64,000 nt of DNA from Paenibacillus dendritiformis. GTDB lineage: Bacteria > Bacillota > Bacilli > Paenibacillales > Paenibacillaceae. Within the stretch, counting starts at the first letter, position 1. Every line of letters starts with the position of its first letter. The position numbers and the translations under genes were made by a program. Location of the stretch: positions 795,001-859,000 of the forward strand of contig NZ_OX216966.1 in the NCBI RefSeq assembly GCF_945605565.1, in the 5' to 3' direction. Under the pieces are notes generated by a model. The model saw only the letters and a program-made list of their open reading frames with translations. It was not told the DNA's origin and ran no database searches. Below, piece by piece: positions 10,551 through 19,205 of this stretch.

Positions 10551-12200
10551 CTACTCCTTACCATGGAATATGTTCAATGTAATCGGTTCAGGCTCACATC
10601 GTTGCACAGCCCATCGGCGGCTGCCTGGAATCGATGCGAGCATCCGCTTCGTATAAGGATGGTCCGAACCGGACAAGCCTGAGGCCGGAAGCTGCTCCAC
10701 CAGCTCGCCGCGATACATGACCATGACGCGATGGCAGAGGTGGGCAGCGGCTCGAAGGTCATGCGTGATGAACAGGACGGCCATGCCGGTTCGCTCATTC
10801 CAGGACCGGATAAGCCCCAGCATTTGCCGCTGCAGCGTCATGTCGAGGCTGGCGAAGGGCTCGTCCAAGATAAGCAGGCTCGGCTCCAACAGCAGAGCCC
10901 GAGCCAGCGCGACGCGCTGCCGCATGCCGCCCGACAGCTCGTGAGGGTACCGGTCCAATAGCTCCGGGGACAGTCCCGTCTCGCGGGCGATCGCGCGAAT
11001 CCGTTCCGCGGCGGAGCTGGCAGCGCGATTCCGCCGCGGCCGGTAATCGAGTCCTTCGCCGATAATCCGGCTGACCCGCCAGCGCGGATCGAACGAAGCG
11101 AACGGATCCTGATGGACCCATTGGACGGAAGGCCGGGCGCTTCCATTTCCCTGGGCAGGGGGCCATTGTATCGTGCCGCGATCCGGCTGCTCCAGCTGCA
11201 GCAGCAAGCGGGACAGCGTGCTCTTGCCGCTGCCGCTCTCGCCGATGAGGCCGACCATCTCGCCGCGGCGAATCGTGAAGGATGCCTCACGGACGGCCGC
11301 GACCGGGGTGGCCCGCTGCAGCCAGCGGCGTCCGGCGCGGTAGGTCTTGGTCAGGCCCCGCGCCTCCACGACCGGCGGCTCGTCCGGCAGCGGCTTCGAA
11401 CCCGGAGCGGAGAAGGAAGCAAAGTCCTCGACGAGCTGCCGGGTATACGGGTGAGCCGGACGGTGCAGCACCTGGTCCGCCGGTCCGGCTTCGACTAGCG
11501 TTCCGCGCCGCATGACGAGGACCTCGTCCGCAATCTCGGCGACGACGCCGAGATCGTGGGTAATGAACAGGACGGTGCCCTCGGTTCGCACGCTCCATTG
11601 GCGAATGAGGCGCAGGATGTCCGCTTGCACCGGCATGTCTAGCGCGGTCGTCGGCTCGTCGGCGATAAGCAGCTCCGGCTCCGCAGCCAGCGCGAGCGCC
11701 AGCTGTACGCGCTGCCGCATGCCGCCCGACAACTCGTGAGGGTAAGCGTCATATACGCGTTCCGGATCAGGCAGCTGCATATCCCGCAGCAGCTGCAGCG
11801 CCCGCTTCTTCGCCTCCCCGCGGGGAAGCGGGGTATGGATCGCGAGCAATTCCGCGAAATGGCGCCCGATGCGGAGCAGCGGATCGAAGGTTCCGCTCGT
11901 ATCCTGGAACACGTAGCCGACCCGGCTTCCGCGATAGCGTTGGAGCTGACGGGGAGGGAGCTTCAGAATATCGTCTCCCTTGAACCGGATCGAGCCGGAG
12001 GCGATGGATCCGCCGCGCGGCAGCATGCCAAGCAATGCCTGGGCGGTGACGCTCTTCCCCGATCCGCTCCCGCCGATGAGCGCCGTAATGCCCCGACCGG
12101 GCAAGGTGAACGAGAGGCGTGTCAATATGTCGTTGTCTGTGTCGGCCTTGGATGGAAGGGTTAGCGTAAGATCGCTAACCTCCAGCAGCGGTTCGGTCAT
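10551..12200 (-). CDS. Fused two-domain ABC ATPase (NikD-NikE type)
   Basis: One 549-residue protein holds both ATPase domains of an Opp/Nik-type importer. The first half has Walker A GGSGSGKSV and signature LSGGMRQRVQLALAL. The second half has Walker A GESGSGKST and signature LSGGMRQRVALARAL. Usually these are separate genes (nikD and nikE). I placed the start at ATG 12200, where it overlaps the nikC stop (ATGA) and has GGAGGG 7 bp upstream. The in-frame ATG at 12236 lies inside nikC and adds twelve non-homologous residues. An oligopeptide-type importer is the alternative, but NikR favours metal uptake. Confidence 0.88.
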   Translation of the reverse strand: MTEPLLEVSDLTLTLPSKADTDNDILTRLSFTLPGRGITALIGGSGSGKSVTAQALLGMLPRGGSIASGSIRFKGDDILKLPPRQLQRYRGSRVGYVFQDTSGTFDPLLRIGRHFAELLAIHTPLPRGEAKKRALQLLRDMQLPDPERVYDAYPHELSGGMRQRVQLALALAAEPELLIADEPTTALDMPVQADILRLIRQWSVRTEGTVLFITHDLGVVAEIADEVLVMRRGTLVEAGPADQVLHRPAHPYTRQLVEDFASFSAPGSKPLPDEPPVVEARGLTKTYRAGRRWLQRATPVAAVREASFTIRRGEMVGLIGESGSGKSTLSRLLLQLEQPDRGTIQWPPAQGNGSARPSVQWVHQDPFASFDPRWRVSRIIGEGLDYRPRRNRAASSAAERIRAIARETGLSPELLDRYPHELSGGMRQRVALARALLLEPSLLILDEPFASLDMTLQRQMLGLIRSWNERTGMAVLFITHDLRAAAHLCHRVMVMYRGELVEQLPASGLSGSDHPYTKRMLASIPGSRRWAVQRCEPEPITLNIFHGKE

Positions 12201-13027
12201 CGTCGATCCCTCCGGTAGAACTGCGGGCTCCCCCACCGCTGCTGCCCGTCATCGCCAAGGAAGGTTACGGCCAGCACGGTAAGCGCGATGCCTAGACCGG
12301 GACAGACCGCCGCCCACCAGGCACCCGACAGCAAATGATTCTGGGCTCCTGCCAGCATATTGCCCCAGGAAGGCTCATGCGGAGGAATGCCCAGGCCGAG
12401 AAAGCTGAGCGTCGACTCCGACAGAATGGCATGGCCGATTCCGGTCGTCGTCATGACGAGTATCGTCGGCAGGCAATGGGGGGCGAAATGCCGGGCGAAC
12501 AATTGGATGGGGGTGGCCCCCATCACGGTGGAAGCTTGAATGAATGCTTCTTCTTTGAGTGCGAGAATCTCGGTGCGAATCAGCTTCGCCAGCGGCATCC
12601 AGCCGGTCAAGCCGATGACAAGCACGACGGTCAGCAGGCTAGGCTTCAGCAGCGCCTGCAAGCCAATCATGAATAGCAGGCTCGGGATGCTCAGCAGGGC
12701 ATCGGCGGCCCGCATCATGACGCGGTCGATCCAGCCGCCGCAGTAGCCGCTGATCATGCCGTAGGCAACGCCGGCCAGCAGCGATACTAACGCCGAAGCG
12801 CACCCGACCGCGAGGGAGACCCGGCCCCCGTACAGAAATCGGGTCAGCACATCCCGTCCCATCTCATCCGTCCCCAGCAGGTGAGAGGGTTGGGGAGGCA
12901 GCAAAATCGCGTCCAACTGGACATCTACCGGATGATAGCCGGTCAAGAGGGGAGCAGCTGCCGCACATAGGGTCAGTACAGCCAGGTAGAGAACAGACAG
13001 GTTCGTCATCCAGCGGCGTCTCTTCAT
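12197..13027 (-). CDS. nikC: Nickel/peptide-type ABC importer permease (NikC type)
   Basis: The 276-residue membrane protein has an N-terminal anchor followed by a BPD_transp_1 domain and the permease EAA-like motif (EAFIQASTVMGATPIQLFARH). The GTDEMGRDVLTRFLYGGRVS segment typical of DppC/OppC/NikC proteins is present. It overlaps nikB by ATGA at its start and the ATPase gene by ATGA at its end, a tight translational coupling that supports a single importer complex. Confidence 0.88.
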   Translation of the reverse strand: MKRRRWMTNLSVLYLAVLTLCAAAAPLLTGYHPVDVQLDAILLPPQPSHLLGTDEMGRDVLTRFLYGGRVSLAVGCASALVSLLAGVAYGMISGYCGGWIDRVMMRAADALLSIPSLLFMIGLQALLKPSLLTVVLVIGLTGWMPLAKLIRTEILALKEEAFIQASTVMGATPIQLFARHFAPHCLPTILVMTTTGIGHAILSESTLSFLGLGIPPHEPSWGNMLAGAQNHLLSGAWWAAVCPGLGIALTVLAVTFLGDDGQQRWGSPQFYRRDRR

Positions 13028-14001
13028 TGCGCACTCCCCCTTGATAACAGCTGGCGCCGGATCTGCGGATGGTACCAGGCGCAGAACAGGTCGATCATGA
13101 GGCTGCCGGCCACGACGACGAAGGTGCTCAGCAGAATGGCAGCGAGCAGCACGGGGTAGTCATGGCTTTGCGCCGATTTGAGCGCGAGCATGCCAAGTCC
13201 GGGCCAGGAGAACAGCGTCTCGATAACGACCGATCCGGCAAAAGTTAAAGATAGAGACATGCCGATATAAGATAAGAAAGGAAGCGCCGCATTCGGCAGC
13301 ATGTGGCGGAAAATGATTCGATGCGGGGAGACGCCGCGCATGCGCAGGGCCCGCACAAATTCCTTGTCGTTGATGACGGTAACGTGATTCCGCAATAGTC
13401 GAATGTAATATCCAATATGTGATAGCGCGAGGGCGGCGGCAGGCAGTGCAAGATGCCGGAGCCGTCCGATCCAGCCTTCCGCACCGCTGCCCATTCCGGC
13501 GATGGGGAACCATTGCAGCGCAATGGAGAACACCAGAATCAAGCACAGCGCAAGGTAGAAGGCCGGAAACGACATGAGCACGAGACTGACCGCAGTCACC
13601 GTGCGATCCATCTTCGAGGAAGGCCTCAAGCCTGTCATCGTACCGAAGAGGAGAGAGAGGAGAAGAGTAAGAAATGTGCCGGCCAGCATGAGCTGTACCG
13701 TCGGGCCGATAGCTTGGCCGATCAGGACGTCGACGCGTTCTCCGTTCAGATAGGAGCGTCCCCAATCGCCCTGCATAATGCCTTGCAGCCACTTGACGTA
13801 CTGGCAATAGAGCGGTTCGTCCAGACCAAGGTTGGCGCGGATGCGAAGCTGATCGGCGGGAGTCAGCTTCTGAATCTGATCCCCATACAGCGCCATGGCC
13901 GGATCGCCCGGCAGCAGACGAATAAAGATAAATACGAGCAGGCTGACGATCAGCAAGACGATAACGGCCTCGCCCGCTCTGGAAAAGAGATATCTTCGCA
14001 A
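13024..14001 (-). CDS. nikB: Nickel/peptide-type ABC importer permease (NikB type)
   Basis: This 325-residue permease is the first gene of the operon. It begins with the membrane anchor LRRYLFSRAGEAVIVLLIVS, followed by the RLLPGDPA motif of DppB/NikB proteins and the permease EAA loop (EFVRALRMRGVSPHRIIFRH). I set the start at TTG 14001 because AGGAGG lies 6 bp upstream and homologues begin at this residue. An upstream ATG at 14049 would add a non-homologous, promoter-overlapping extension. The promoter and NikR-like operator lie at 14055-14093. Confidence 0.87.
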   Translation of the reverse strand: MRRYLFSRAGEAVIVLLIVSLLVFIFIRLLPGDPAMALYGDQIQKLTPADQLRIRANLGLDEPLYCQYVKWLQGIMQGDWGRSYLNGERVDVLIGQAIGPTVQLMLAGTFLTLLLSLLFGTMTGLRPSSKMDRTVTAVSLVLMSFPAFYLALCLILVFSIALQWFPIAGMGSGAEGWIGRLRHLALPAAALALSHIGYYIRLLRNHVTVINDKEFVRALRMRGVSPHRIIFRHMLPNAALPFLSYIGMSLSLTFAGSVVIETLFSWPGLGMLALKSAQSHDYPVLLAAILLSTFVVVAGSLMIDLFCAWYHPQIRRQLLSRGSAQ

Positions 14002-14054
14002 ATCGTTCCTCCTGTCTGCGAATATCCCGTAACACGAATCATGCAACAAGTAAC

Positions 14055-14083
14055 ACTATAGCATGGTGTCACGATTTGGTAAA
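14055..14083 (-). promoter_or_regulatory. Promoter of the nik operon
   Basis: On the minus strand TTTACC (14083-14078) and TATAGT (14060-14055) are separated by 17 bp, upstream of nikB. Confidence 0.55.
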
Positions 14084-14093
14084 TACGTAACAC
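14066..14093. promoter_or_regulatory. Candidate NikR operator
   Basis: GTGTCAC (14066-14072) and GTAACAC (14087-14093) form an inverted repeat with one mismatch and a 14-bp spacer. The 28-bp length equals that of the E. coli NikR site (GTATGA-N16-TCATAC). It overlaps the -35 box of the nik promoter, as expected for repression. Two further GTAACAC words lie at 14029 and 14050. Confidence 0.6.
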
Positions 14094-14184
14094 CGAAAAA
14101 TGGAGGGTTCTGCACAAAAGCTTTATATTTGGAAGATATAATGAAAAAACAATCCCGATCAAAGAGCAAGCACCCGTGCGCTAA

Positions 14185-14213
14185 TTGATCTGACCGTCGA
14201 TTTCCGCTACGAT
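14185..14213 (+). promoter_or_regulatory. Candidate hprK promoter
   Basis: TTGATC (14185-14190) and TACGAT (14208-14213) are separated by 17 bp, about 90 bp upstream of hprK and divergent from the nik promoter. Confidence 0.4.
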
Positions 14214-14299
14214 GGTTACAATGAGGAATAGGCACTTCGTTGCCTGCGTAGACGAGGAGCGGGAACGGTTGGAGTGCGGGAGACGAAGGAGTGAACAGA

Positions 14300-15238
14300 A
14301 TGGCCAAGAGAGTAAAAGTGGCCGAGATGGTGGAGCAGTTCCATCTGGAGGTACTGGCCGGGGAGCAGGGGTTGAAGCGGCCGATTACAGTGGATGATTT
14401 GCATCGCCCTGGCCTGGAAATGGCGGGTTACTTCGAATACCACCCGAAGGAGCGCGTTCAACTCCTCGGCAAGACCGAGCTTGCGTTTTTCGAGACGCTG
14501 ACTCCAGAGGAGAAGCGGGATCGGATGTATCATTTCTGTTCGGAAGAGATGCCCTGCATCATCGTGACGCGGGGATTGGATGTGCCGGAAGAGATTATCG
14601 CCGTATGCCAGGAAGAAGACGTGCCCTTGCTGCGGACGCAGCTGGCGACGACGATTCTCTCCAGCCGCATTACGAGCTTCCTGGAGAAGAAGCTGGCGCC
14701 GACGACGACAATTCACGGCGTACTGGTCGATGTCTATGGCGTCGGCATGCTGATTACCGGGGGGAGCGGCATCGGGAAAAGCGAGACGGCGTTGGAACTG
14801 GTCAAGCGCGGCCATCGCCTGGTCGCCGACGACGCGGTCGAGATTCGGCAGACATCGGACAACCAGCTGCATGCCTCAGCACCGGAGCTGATCCGGCATT
14901 TGCTGGAGATTCGCGGCATCGGCATCATTAATGTCATGACGCTGTTCGGAGCCGGCGCCATCCGCAACAACAAGCGGATCAGCGTCGTCATTCGCCTGGA
15001 GAACTGGCAGCAGGATAAGCAGTATGACCGTCTTGGCCTGGATGAGGAGACGACGCGCATCATCGAGACGGATGTACCGCTCGTCACCGTGCCGGTGCGT
15101 CCCGGACGGAACCTGGCCGTTATCATCGAGGTGGCGGCGATGAACTTCCGCCTCAAGCGGATGGGCTACAATGCGGCGCTTCAATTCACGAACAAGCTGA
15201 CCGAGACGATCGCCGAGGATATGGAAGACTTTGATTAA
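14300..15238 (+). CDS. hprK: HPr kinase/phosphorylase
   Basis: The 312-residue bifunctional enzyme phosphorylates and dephosphorylates Ser46 of HPr and Crh, the central switch of carbon catabolite control in Firmicutes. The P-loop GGSGIGKSE is at about residues 154-162, and the HPrK signature region ([20 protein letters not shown]) follows. The length is normal. ATG 14300 follows AAGGAG by 8 bp; the GTG at 14291 is too close to that site. It heads a four-gene cluster with lgt, ppaX and yvoF, as in B. subtilis. Its substrate HPr/Crh is encoded at 36.5 kb. Confidence 0.97.
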   Translation: MAKRVKVAEMVEQFHLEVLAGEQGLKRPITVDDLHRPGLEMAGYFEYHPKERVQLLGKTELAFFETLTPEEKRDRMYHFCSEEMPCIIVTRGLDVPEEIIAVCQEEDVPLLRTQLATTILSSRITSFLEKKLAPTTTIHGVLVDVYGVGMLITGGSGIGKSETALELVKRGHRLVADDAVEIRQTSDNQLHASAPELIRHLLEIRGIGIINVMTLFGAGAIRNNKRISVVIRLENWQQDKQYDRLGLDEETTRIIETDVPLVTVPVRPGRNLAVIIEVAAMNFRLKRMGYNAALQFTNKLTETIAEDMEDFD

Positions 15239-15273
15239 GACTCGTAGTCTCAACCTATAAGGAGTGTGGATGG

Positions 15274-16374
15274 ATGGCAACGATGTTGCTGGACCCGGTG
15301 GCATTTTCGATCGGCGCGATCAAGGTGCACTGGTATGGCATTATATTAGGCACAGCCGCGGTAGTCGGCTTGCTGCTGGCAATTCGGGAAGGCAAAAGAT
15401 TTGGAATTTCTCAAGATTTTTTCATGGATTTGCTGCTGTTCGGCGTGCCTTCCGCCATTATCGGGGCGCGTATCTATTACGTTGCCTTCAAATGGGATGA
15501 TTATAAAGATAACTTATTGGAAATCTTTAAAATCTGGCATGGCGGAATTGCAATCTATGGCGCATTAATCGGCGCCGTGATTTGCGCGCTTATCTATGTT
15601 AGAAAAAAAGGGTACTCCTTCTGGCGCATCGCGGATTTTTGCGCGCCGGGTCTGCTGATCGGACAAGCGATCGGACGCTGGGGCAACTTCGTCAATCAGG
15701 AAGCGTACGGAGGACCTACAACGGAAGCGTTCCTGCGCGACACGCTGCATCTGCCGAACTTCATCGTCAACCAGATGAATGTGAACGGAACGTTCCATCA
15801 TCCGACTTTCTTGTATGAGTCGCTGTGGAGCTTCGTCGGCGTGCTGCTGCTGTTCGGCTTCCGCCGGCTGCGCGGCGTCCGCAGCGGGGAAGTATTCATC
15901 GGCTACCTGATCTGGTATTCGATCGGCCGATTCTTCATTGAAGGGCTGCGTACCGACAGTCTGGCCTACCAAGGATCCGGATGGGTGGAATCGATTATCG
16001 GCACACTATGGTCGCCGATGCAGATCGTATTCGAGCCGGGGTATCTCGATCCGAATTACGGCAATGTGCGGATCTCGCAGCTGCTGGCCATCTTCCTGAT
16101 CGTCGGCGGCATCGCGCTTATCGTCATCCGCCGGGTAACCGGCGCTTCGAAGGTGCTGTATCGGGATCCGATTGGTTCGACGAAGGCGGCACCAGTTATC
16201 GAAGCGGCGGAGCGCGGCGCGAACGACGCCGGAAGCAAGACGGACGCGGAAGCTCCTGCGAAGCCGCGGTCCGATGAGGAAGCCTCCTCTTCCCGGGACG
16301 GGGCCGAGGATAAGCCTGAATCGGCAGAGCCGCCTGCGGCTGCGGCAGAGGAACGTGACATAAAGGAGAAATAG
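15274..16374 (+). CDS. lgt: Prolipoprotein diacylglyceryl transferase
   Basis: This integral membrane enzyme attaches diacylglycerol to the lipobox cysteine of lipoproteins, such as the binding proteins elsewhere in this window. The Lgt signature GRWGNFVNQEAYGG and the HGG motif (WHGGIAIYGALIG) are present, with about seven hydrophobic segments. At 366 residues it is longer than typical Lgt (about 270-290). The extra length is a C-terminal Ala/Glu/Lys-rich hydrophilic tail of about 70 residues, which looks disordered and may be variable between species. AAGGAG lies 9 bp before the start. Confidence 0.96.
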   Translation: MATMLLDPVAFSIGAIKVHWYGIILGTAAVVGLLLAIREGKRFGISQDFFMDLLLFGVPSAIIGARIYYVAFKWDDYKDNLLEIFKIWHGGIAIYGALIGAVICALIYVRKKGYSFWRIADFCAPGLLIGQAIGRWGNFVNQEAYGGPTTEAFLRDTLHLPNFIVNQMNVNGTFHHPTFLYESLWSFVGVLLLFGFRRLRGVRSGEVFIGYLIWYSIGRFFIEGLRTDSLAYQGSGWVESIIGTLWSPMQIVFEPGYLDPNYGNVRISQLLAIFLIVGGIALIVIRRVTGASKVLYRDPIGSTKAAPVIEAAERGANDAGSKTDAEAPAKPRSDEEASSSRDGAEDKPESAEPPAAAAEERDIKEK

Positions 16375-16378
16375 CATA

Positions 16379-17032
16379 ATGATTCGTACCGTATTATTCG
16401 ATCTGGACGGAACGATTATCGATACCAATGAACTGATTATCGAGACCTTCCTGCATGTGCTGCTGGAACGCACGCCGACTCCGCTGACACGGGAGCAGAT
16501 TATTCCGAGCATGGGAATGCCGCTCGAATATCAGCTGCGGAAGTTCAGCGGATTGGACGATGTGGAGGAGCTCAAAGCCGCTTACCGCCGCTACAATATA
16601 TCCCGGCATGATGAGTTGGTGCGCGAGTTCCCGCATGTGAAGGAAGTGATCGGCGCCTTGCACGAGGGCGGCATCCAGCTCGGCATCGTCACGACGAAGA
16701 TGCGCGAGACGACGGAGCGGGCCTTGCGCATGTTCGGCTTGCTGGATCAGATGGGCGTCGTCGTCACGATCAACGATGTCCAGCATGCGAAGCCGCATCC
16801 GGAGCCGGTGCTGCTCGCCATCGAGAAGCTGAGGGCCGATCCGGCGACGACGCTCATGGTGGGCGACAGCCCGGCCGATATCCAGTCGGCCAACGCGGCC
16901 GGTGCCATCTCCTGCGGCGTTGCCTGGTCGTTGAAGGGCGAAGCGGTGCTTCGCCAATATGAACCGCGCCATATCATTCATGATATGCGCGATATATTGA
17001 GACTCGTCGGATGGGAGCGGGAATCCAAGTGA
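16379..17032 (+). CDS. ppaX: Pyrophosphatase PpaX (HAD family)
   Basis: The 217-residue cytoplasmic HAD hydrolase has the nucleophile motif FDLDGTIIDT at residues 7-16, motif II around VTTK and the metal-binding motif VGDSPADI. In B. subtilis PpaX removes the pyrophosphate released by the HprK phosphorylase reaction, and its gene lies in the same cluster. That context makes PpaX a better call than a generic phosphoglycolate phosphatase. Only 4 bp separate it from lgt, and its stop overlaps the next start. Confidence 0.9.
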   Translation: MIRTVLFDLDGTIIDTNELIIETFLHVLLERTPTPLTREQIIPSMGMPLEYQLRKFSGLDDVEELKAAYRRYNISRHDELVREFPHVKEVIGALHEGGIQLGIVTTKMRETTERALRMFGLLDQMGVVVTINDVQHAKPHPEPVLLAIEKLRADPATTLMVGDSPADIQSANAAGAISCGVAWSLKGEAVLRQYEPRHIIHDMRDILRLVGWERESK

Positions 17033-17550
17033 GAGATGTGGAGCGGCACCCTGTCGAAGGGCCGAACAGCCTGTGGCAAATATACCGGTCGGTAAGCCCA
17101 TGGAAGGGCGTCTGGAACTTCATCTGGGTTCAATTCGCCCGTTACTGCCCTTCGGTGCGGCTCAAACGATGGATTTATGTGCATATCTTGAAGATGAAAG
17201 TCGGCCGCCATACGGCCTTCGGGCTGATGGCCATGGTCGATGTCTTCTTCCCGGAGTATATCGAGGTTGGGGACAACACGATTATCGGCTACAATACAAC
17301 ACTGCTCGCCCATGAATATTTGACGAAGGAATACCGTCTCGGCAAGGTCCGCATCGGCAGTCATGTAATGATTGGGGCGAACAGCACCATTCTGGCGGGC
17401 GTGACGATTGGCGATCATGCGGTGATCGCGGCCGGGACGGTTGTGCATAAGGATGTATTGCCCGGTCAAATGGTTGCCGGCAATCCGATGCGGGTGATCC
17501 GCGAAGCACATCCGGCTCCCGGCGGGGCAGACGGATCGGGCGTCGAATAA
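17029..17550 (+). CDS. Left-handed beta-helix acyltransferase (YvoF-like)
   Basis: A hexapeptide-repeat (LbH) domain fills the second half: VGDNTIIGYNTTLLAHEY, IGSHVMIGANSTILAGVTIG and the terminal AGNPMRVIRE are typical of O-acetyltransferases of the maltose/CysE type. The gene corresponds in position to B. subtilis yvoF; the acceptor is unknown. I prefer GTG 17029, which overlaps the ppaX stop (GTGA) and fits my recollection of where YvoF starts. The ATG at 17011 would add six residues. A terminator follows at once. Confidence 0.85.
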   Translation: MRDVERHPVEGPNSLWQIYRSVSPWKGVWNFIWVQFARYCPSVRLKRWIYVHILKMKVGRHTAFGLMAMVDVFFPEYIEVGDNTIIGYNTTLLAHEYLTKEYRLGKVRIGSHVMIGANSTILAGVTIGDHAVIAAGTVVHKDVLPGQMVAGNPMRVIREAHPAPGGADGSGVE

Positions 17551-17552
17551 TG

Positions 17553-17585
17553 AACCGGCAGTCGTGTGGCAGGCTGCCGGTTTTT
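17553..17585 (+). terminator. Rho-independent terminator of the hprK-yvoF cluster
   Basis: AACCGGCAG (17553-17561) and CTGCCGGTT (17574-17582) pair perfectly, and T residues continue to 17585. Confidence 0.9.
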
Positions 17586-17717
17586 CCTGTTGCCGGCGGT
17601 GGCGGCTGCTTCGCTATTTGCTTTTTATTTTTTCAGTAAAATAAGAAAAGCGAGAAATGATAAGAATTGGTAAATATGCTAATGTTGGATAGATTCAGCA
17701 AAGAGATGGTGTAGAGG

Positions 17718-19007
17718 ATGAAGGGAATGGGGATGAGACGTGCCGCAGGCGCGGTGCTCCTGATTGCTCTGCTGTGTGTCGCGCTGTTCATAGATATTGA
17801 CAGGAAGGATATCGATAGCCGCCCTCTCGTCTGGAAGGGACAATCAGGAGAAGGGGAATACGCGCTCCAGGCGGGCGGCGAATGGTATATCTCGGCAAAT
17901 GCGCTGCAGCAAGCATACGGAGTGGACGTACATATCGTCGATGAAGGGAATGAGCTTCAGCTGTTCCCGACGACGAGACCGGAATCGCAGTGGGATTATC
18001 AACCGGTTTTTTATGAGGGTCAGGTTATTACGTTAATGTACCATAATGTGCAGAAGAACCCGGACAATGTCACGTTTATCTCGCCGGAGCAGTTCGAGGA
18101 GCAGCTGCAGGCGATTATGAGCAGCGGGTTTCATTTTATATCCATGGATGAATATATCGATTATATGGTGAACGGCGCGCCGGTTCCGGCGAATGCCGTG
18201 CTGCTTACCTTCGATGACGGGTACGAGTCGTTCTATACGGAAGTGTATCCGGTGCTGCGGAAGTACCATCTTACCGCCACGAATTTCGTTATCGTCGGGA
18301 CCATTGACAATCCGAAGCAGACCAAGCACAAGAAGCTGTCCTGGGCGCAAATGCGGGAGATGAAGGAGCATGGAATGAGCTTTTACAGCCATACCTATAA
18401 TTCGCATGCGTACCGCCCGGTGAATGAACGGGGCTATCTTCGCCCGATGCTGACCTGGAAGATGTATCTGAAGAAGGAAGACCGTAACGAAACCGAAGAG
18501 GAATATGAGGAGCGGATTCGCCGCGATCTGGCCAAGGCGGAGAAGGTGCTGAAGAAGGAGTTGGGCAATACGAACAGCTTGCTGGCATTCCCGTTCGGCG
18601 CCTATAACAGCAAGGTGCTGGCGATTTGCCGCGAACTGGATATTCCGATTACGTTCACGGTTCGTCCCGGGATTAACGGGCGGAACAACTCGAACGGATT
18701 CCGCATTAATGCGGGGAACCAGCAGATTGCGACGCCGAAGCTTATCGAGCAGATGCGCAACCGGGGCGCGCATACGAAGGTGGCCCGCGTCAAGCCGAGC
18801 CGAATCATTACCTGGAACGGCGCGGAGCTGGTGCTGTCTGTCCCTCCTCTCGTGAAGAACGGGAAATGGTATATTGCGCTCAAAGATTTGCAGCATCATT
18901 TCCGGTTGAGCTACGAGATGAGAGATGCGGATCGCAGCATTGAATTGTTCCCGGGGCAATATTCGGATAAGGGCATAGAATATACCGCCACGCGTAAACT
19001 TTACTAG
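17718..19007 (+). CDS. Polysaccharide deacetylase flanked by two stalk-like repeats
   Basis: The 429-residue protein begins with a signal or anchor helix (residues 7-26), so it acts outside the membrane. A NodB-type deacetylase domain occupies about residues 105-345, with the metal/catalytic motifs TFDDGYESF and SHTYNSH. On each side lies a short copper-amine-oxidase-N/stalk-like module: GGEWYISANALQQAYGVD...LQLFP before it and NGKWYIALKDLQHHFRLS...IELFP after it. The two modules resemble each other, suggesting one stalk domain split by the catalytic domain. The likely substrate is a cell-wall or surface glycan (N-acetylglucosamine polymers); which one is not evident. Confidence 0.87.
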   Translation: MKGMGMRRAAGAVLLIALLCVALFIDIDRKDIDSRPLVWKGQSGEGEYALQAGGEWYISANALQQAYGVDVHIVDEGNELQLFPTTRPESQWDYQPVFYEGQVITLMYHNVQKNPDNVTFISPEQFEEQLQAIMSSGFHFISMDEYIDYMVNGAPVPANAVLLTFDDGYESFYTEVYPVLRKYHLTATNFVIVGTIDNPKQTKHKKLSWAQMREMKEHGMSFYSHTYNSHAYRPVNERGYLRPMLTWKMYLKKEDRNETEEEYEERIRRDLAKAEKVLKKELGNTNSLLAFPFGAYNSKVLAICRELDIPITFTVRPGINGRNNSNGFRINAGNQQIATPKLIEQMRNRGAHTKVARVKPSRIITWNGAELVLSVPPLVKNGKWYIALKDLQHHFRLSYEMRDADRSIELFPGQYSDKGIEYTATRKLY

Positions 19008-19038
19008 TCGAATCTTCCACTATAAGCGATGTTTTCGG

Positions 19039-19067
19039 TTGAGGTTAGGCCGATTTTGACATATAAT
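19039..19067 (+). promoter_or_regulatory. Promoter of the membrane acyltransferase gene
   Basis: TTGAGG (19039-19044) and a perfect TATAAT (19062-19067) are separated by 17 bp, with about 140 bp of leader before the gene. Confidence 0.55.
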
Positions 19068-19205
19068 GTTATGTTGTAACTATTTTTCATTTCGCAACTT
19101 GCAATCATAAATAATGAAGGAGCAGGCGCTGCCGGTCTATACGAGATTGGCCGCGCCTGCCTGATCAGATGCTTGCCGGCCGGCAGGTGTCGGAAAGGAA
19201 GGACA

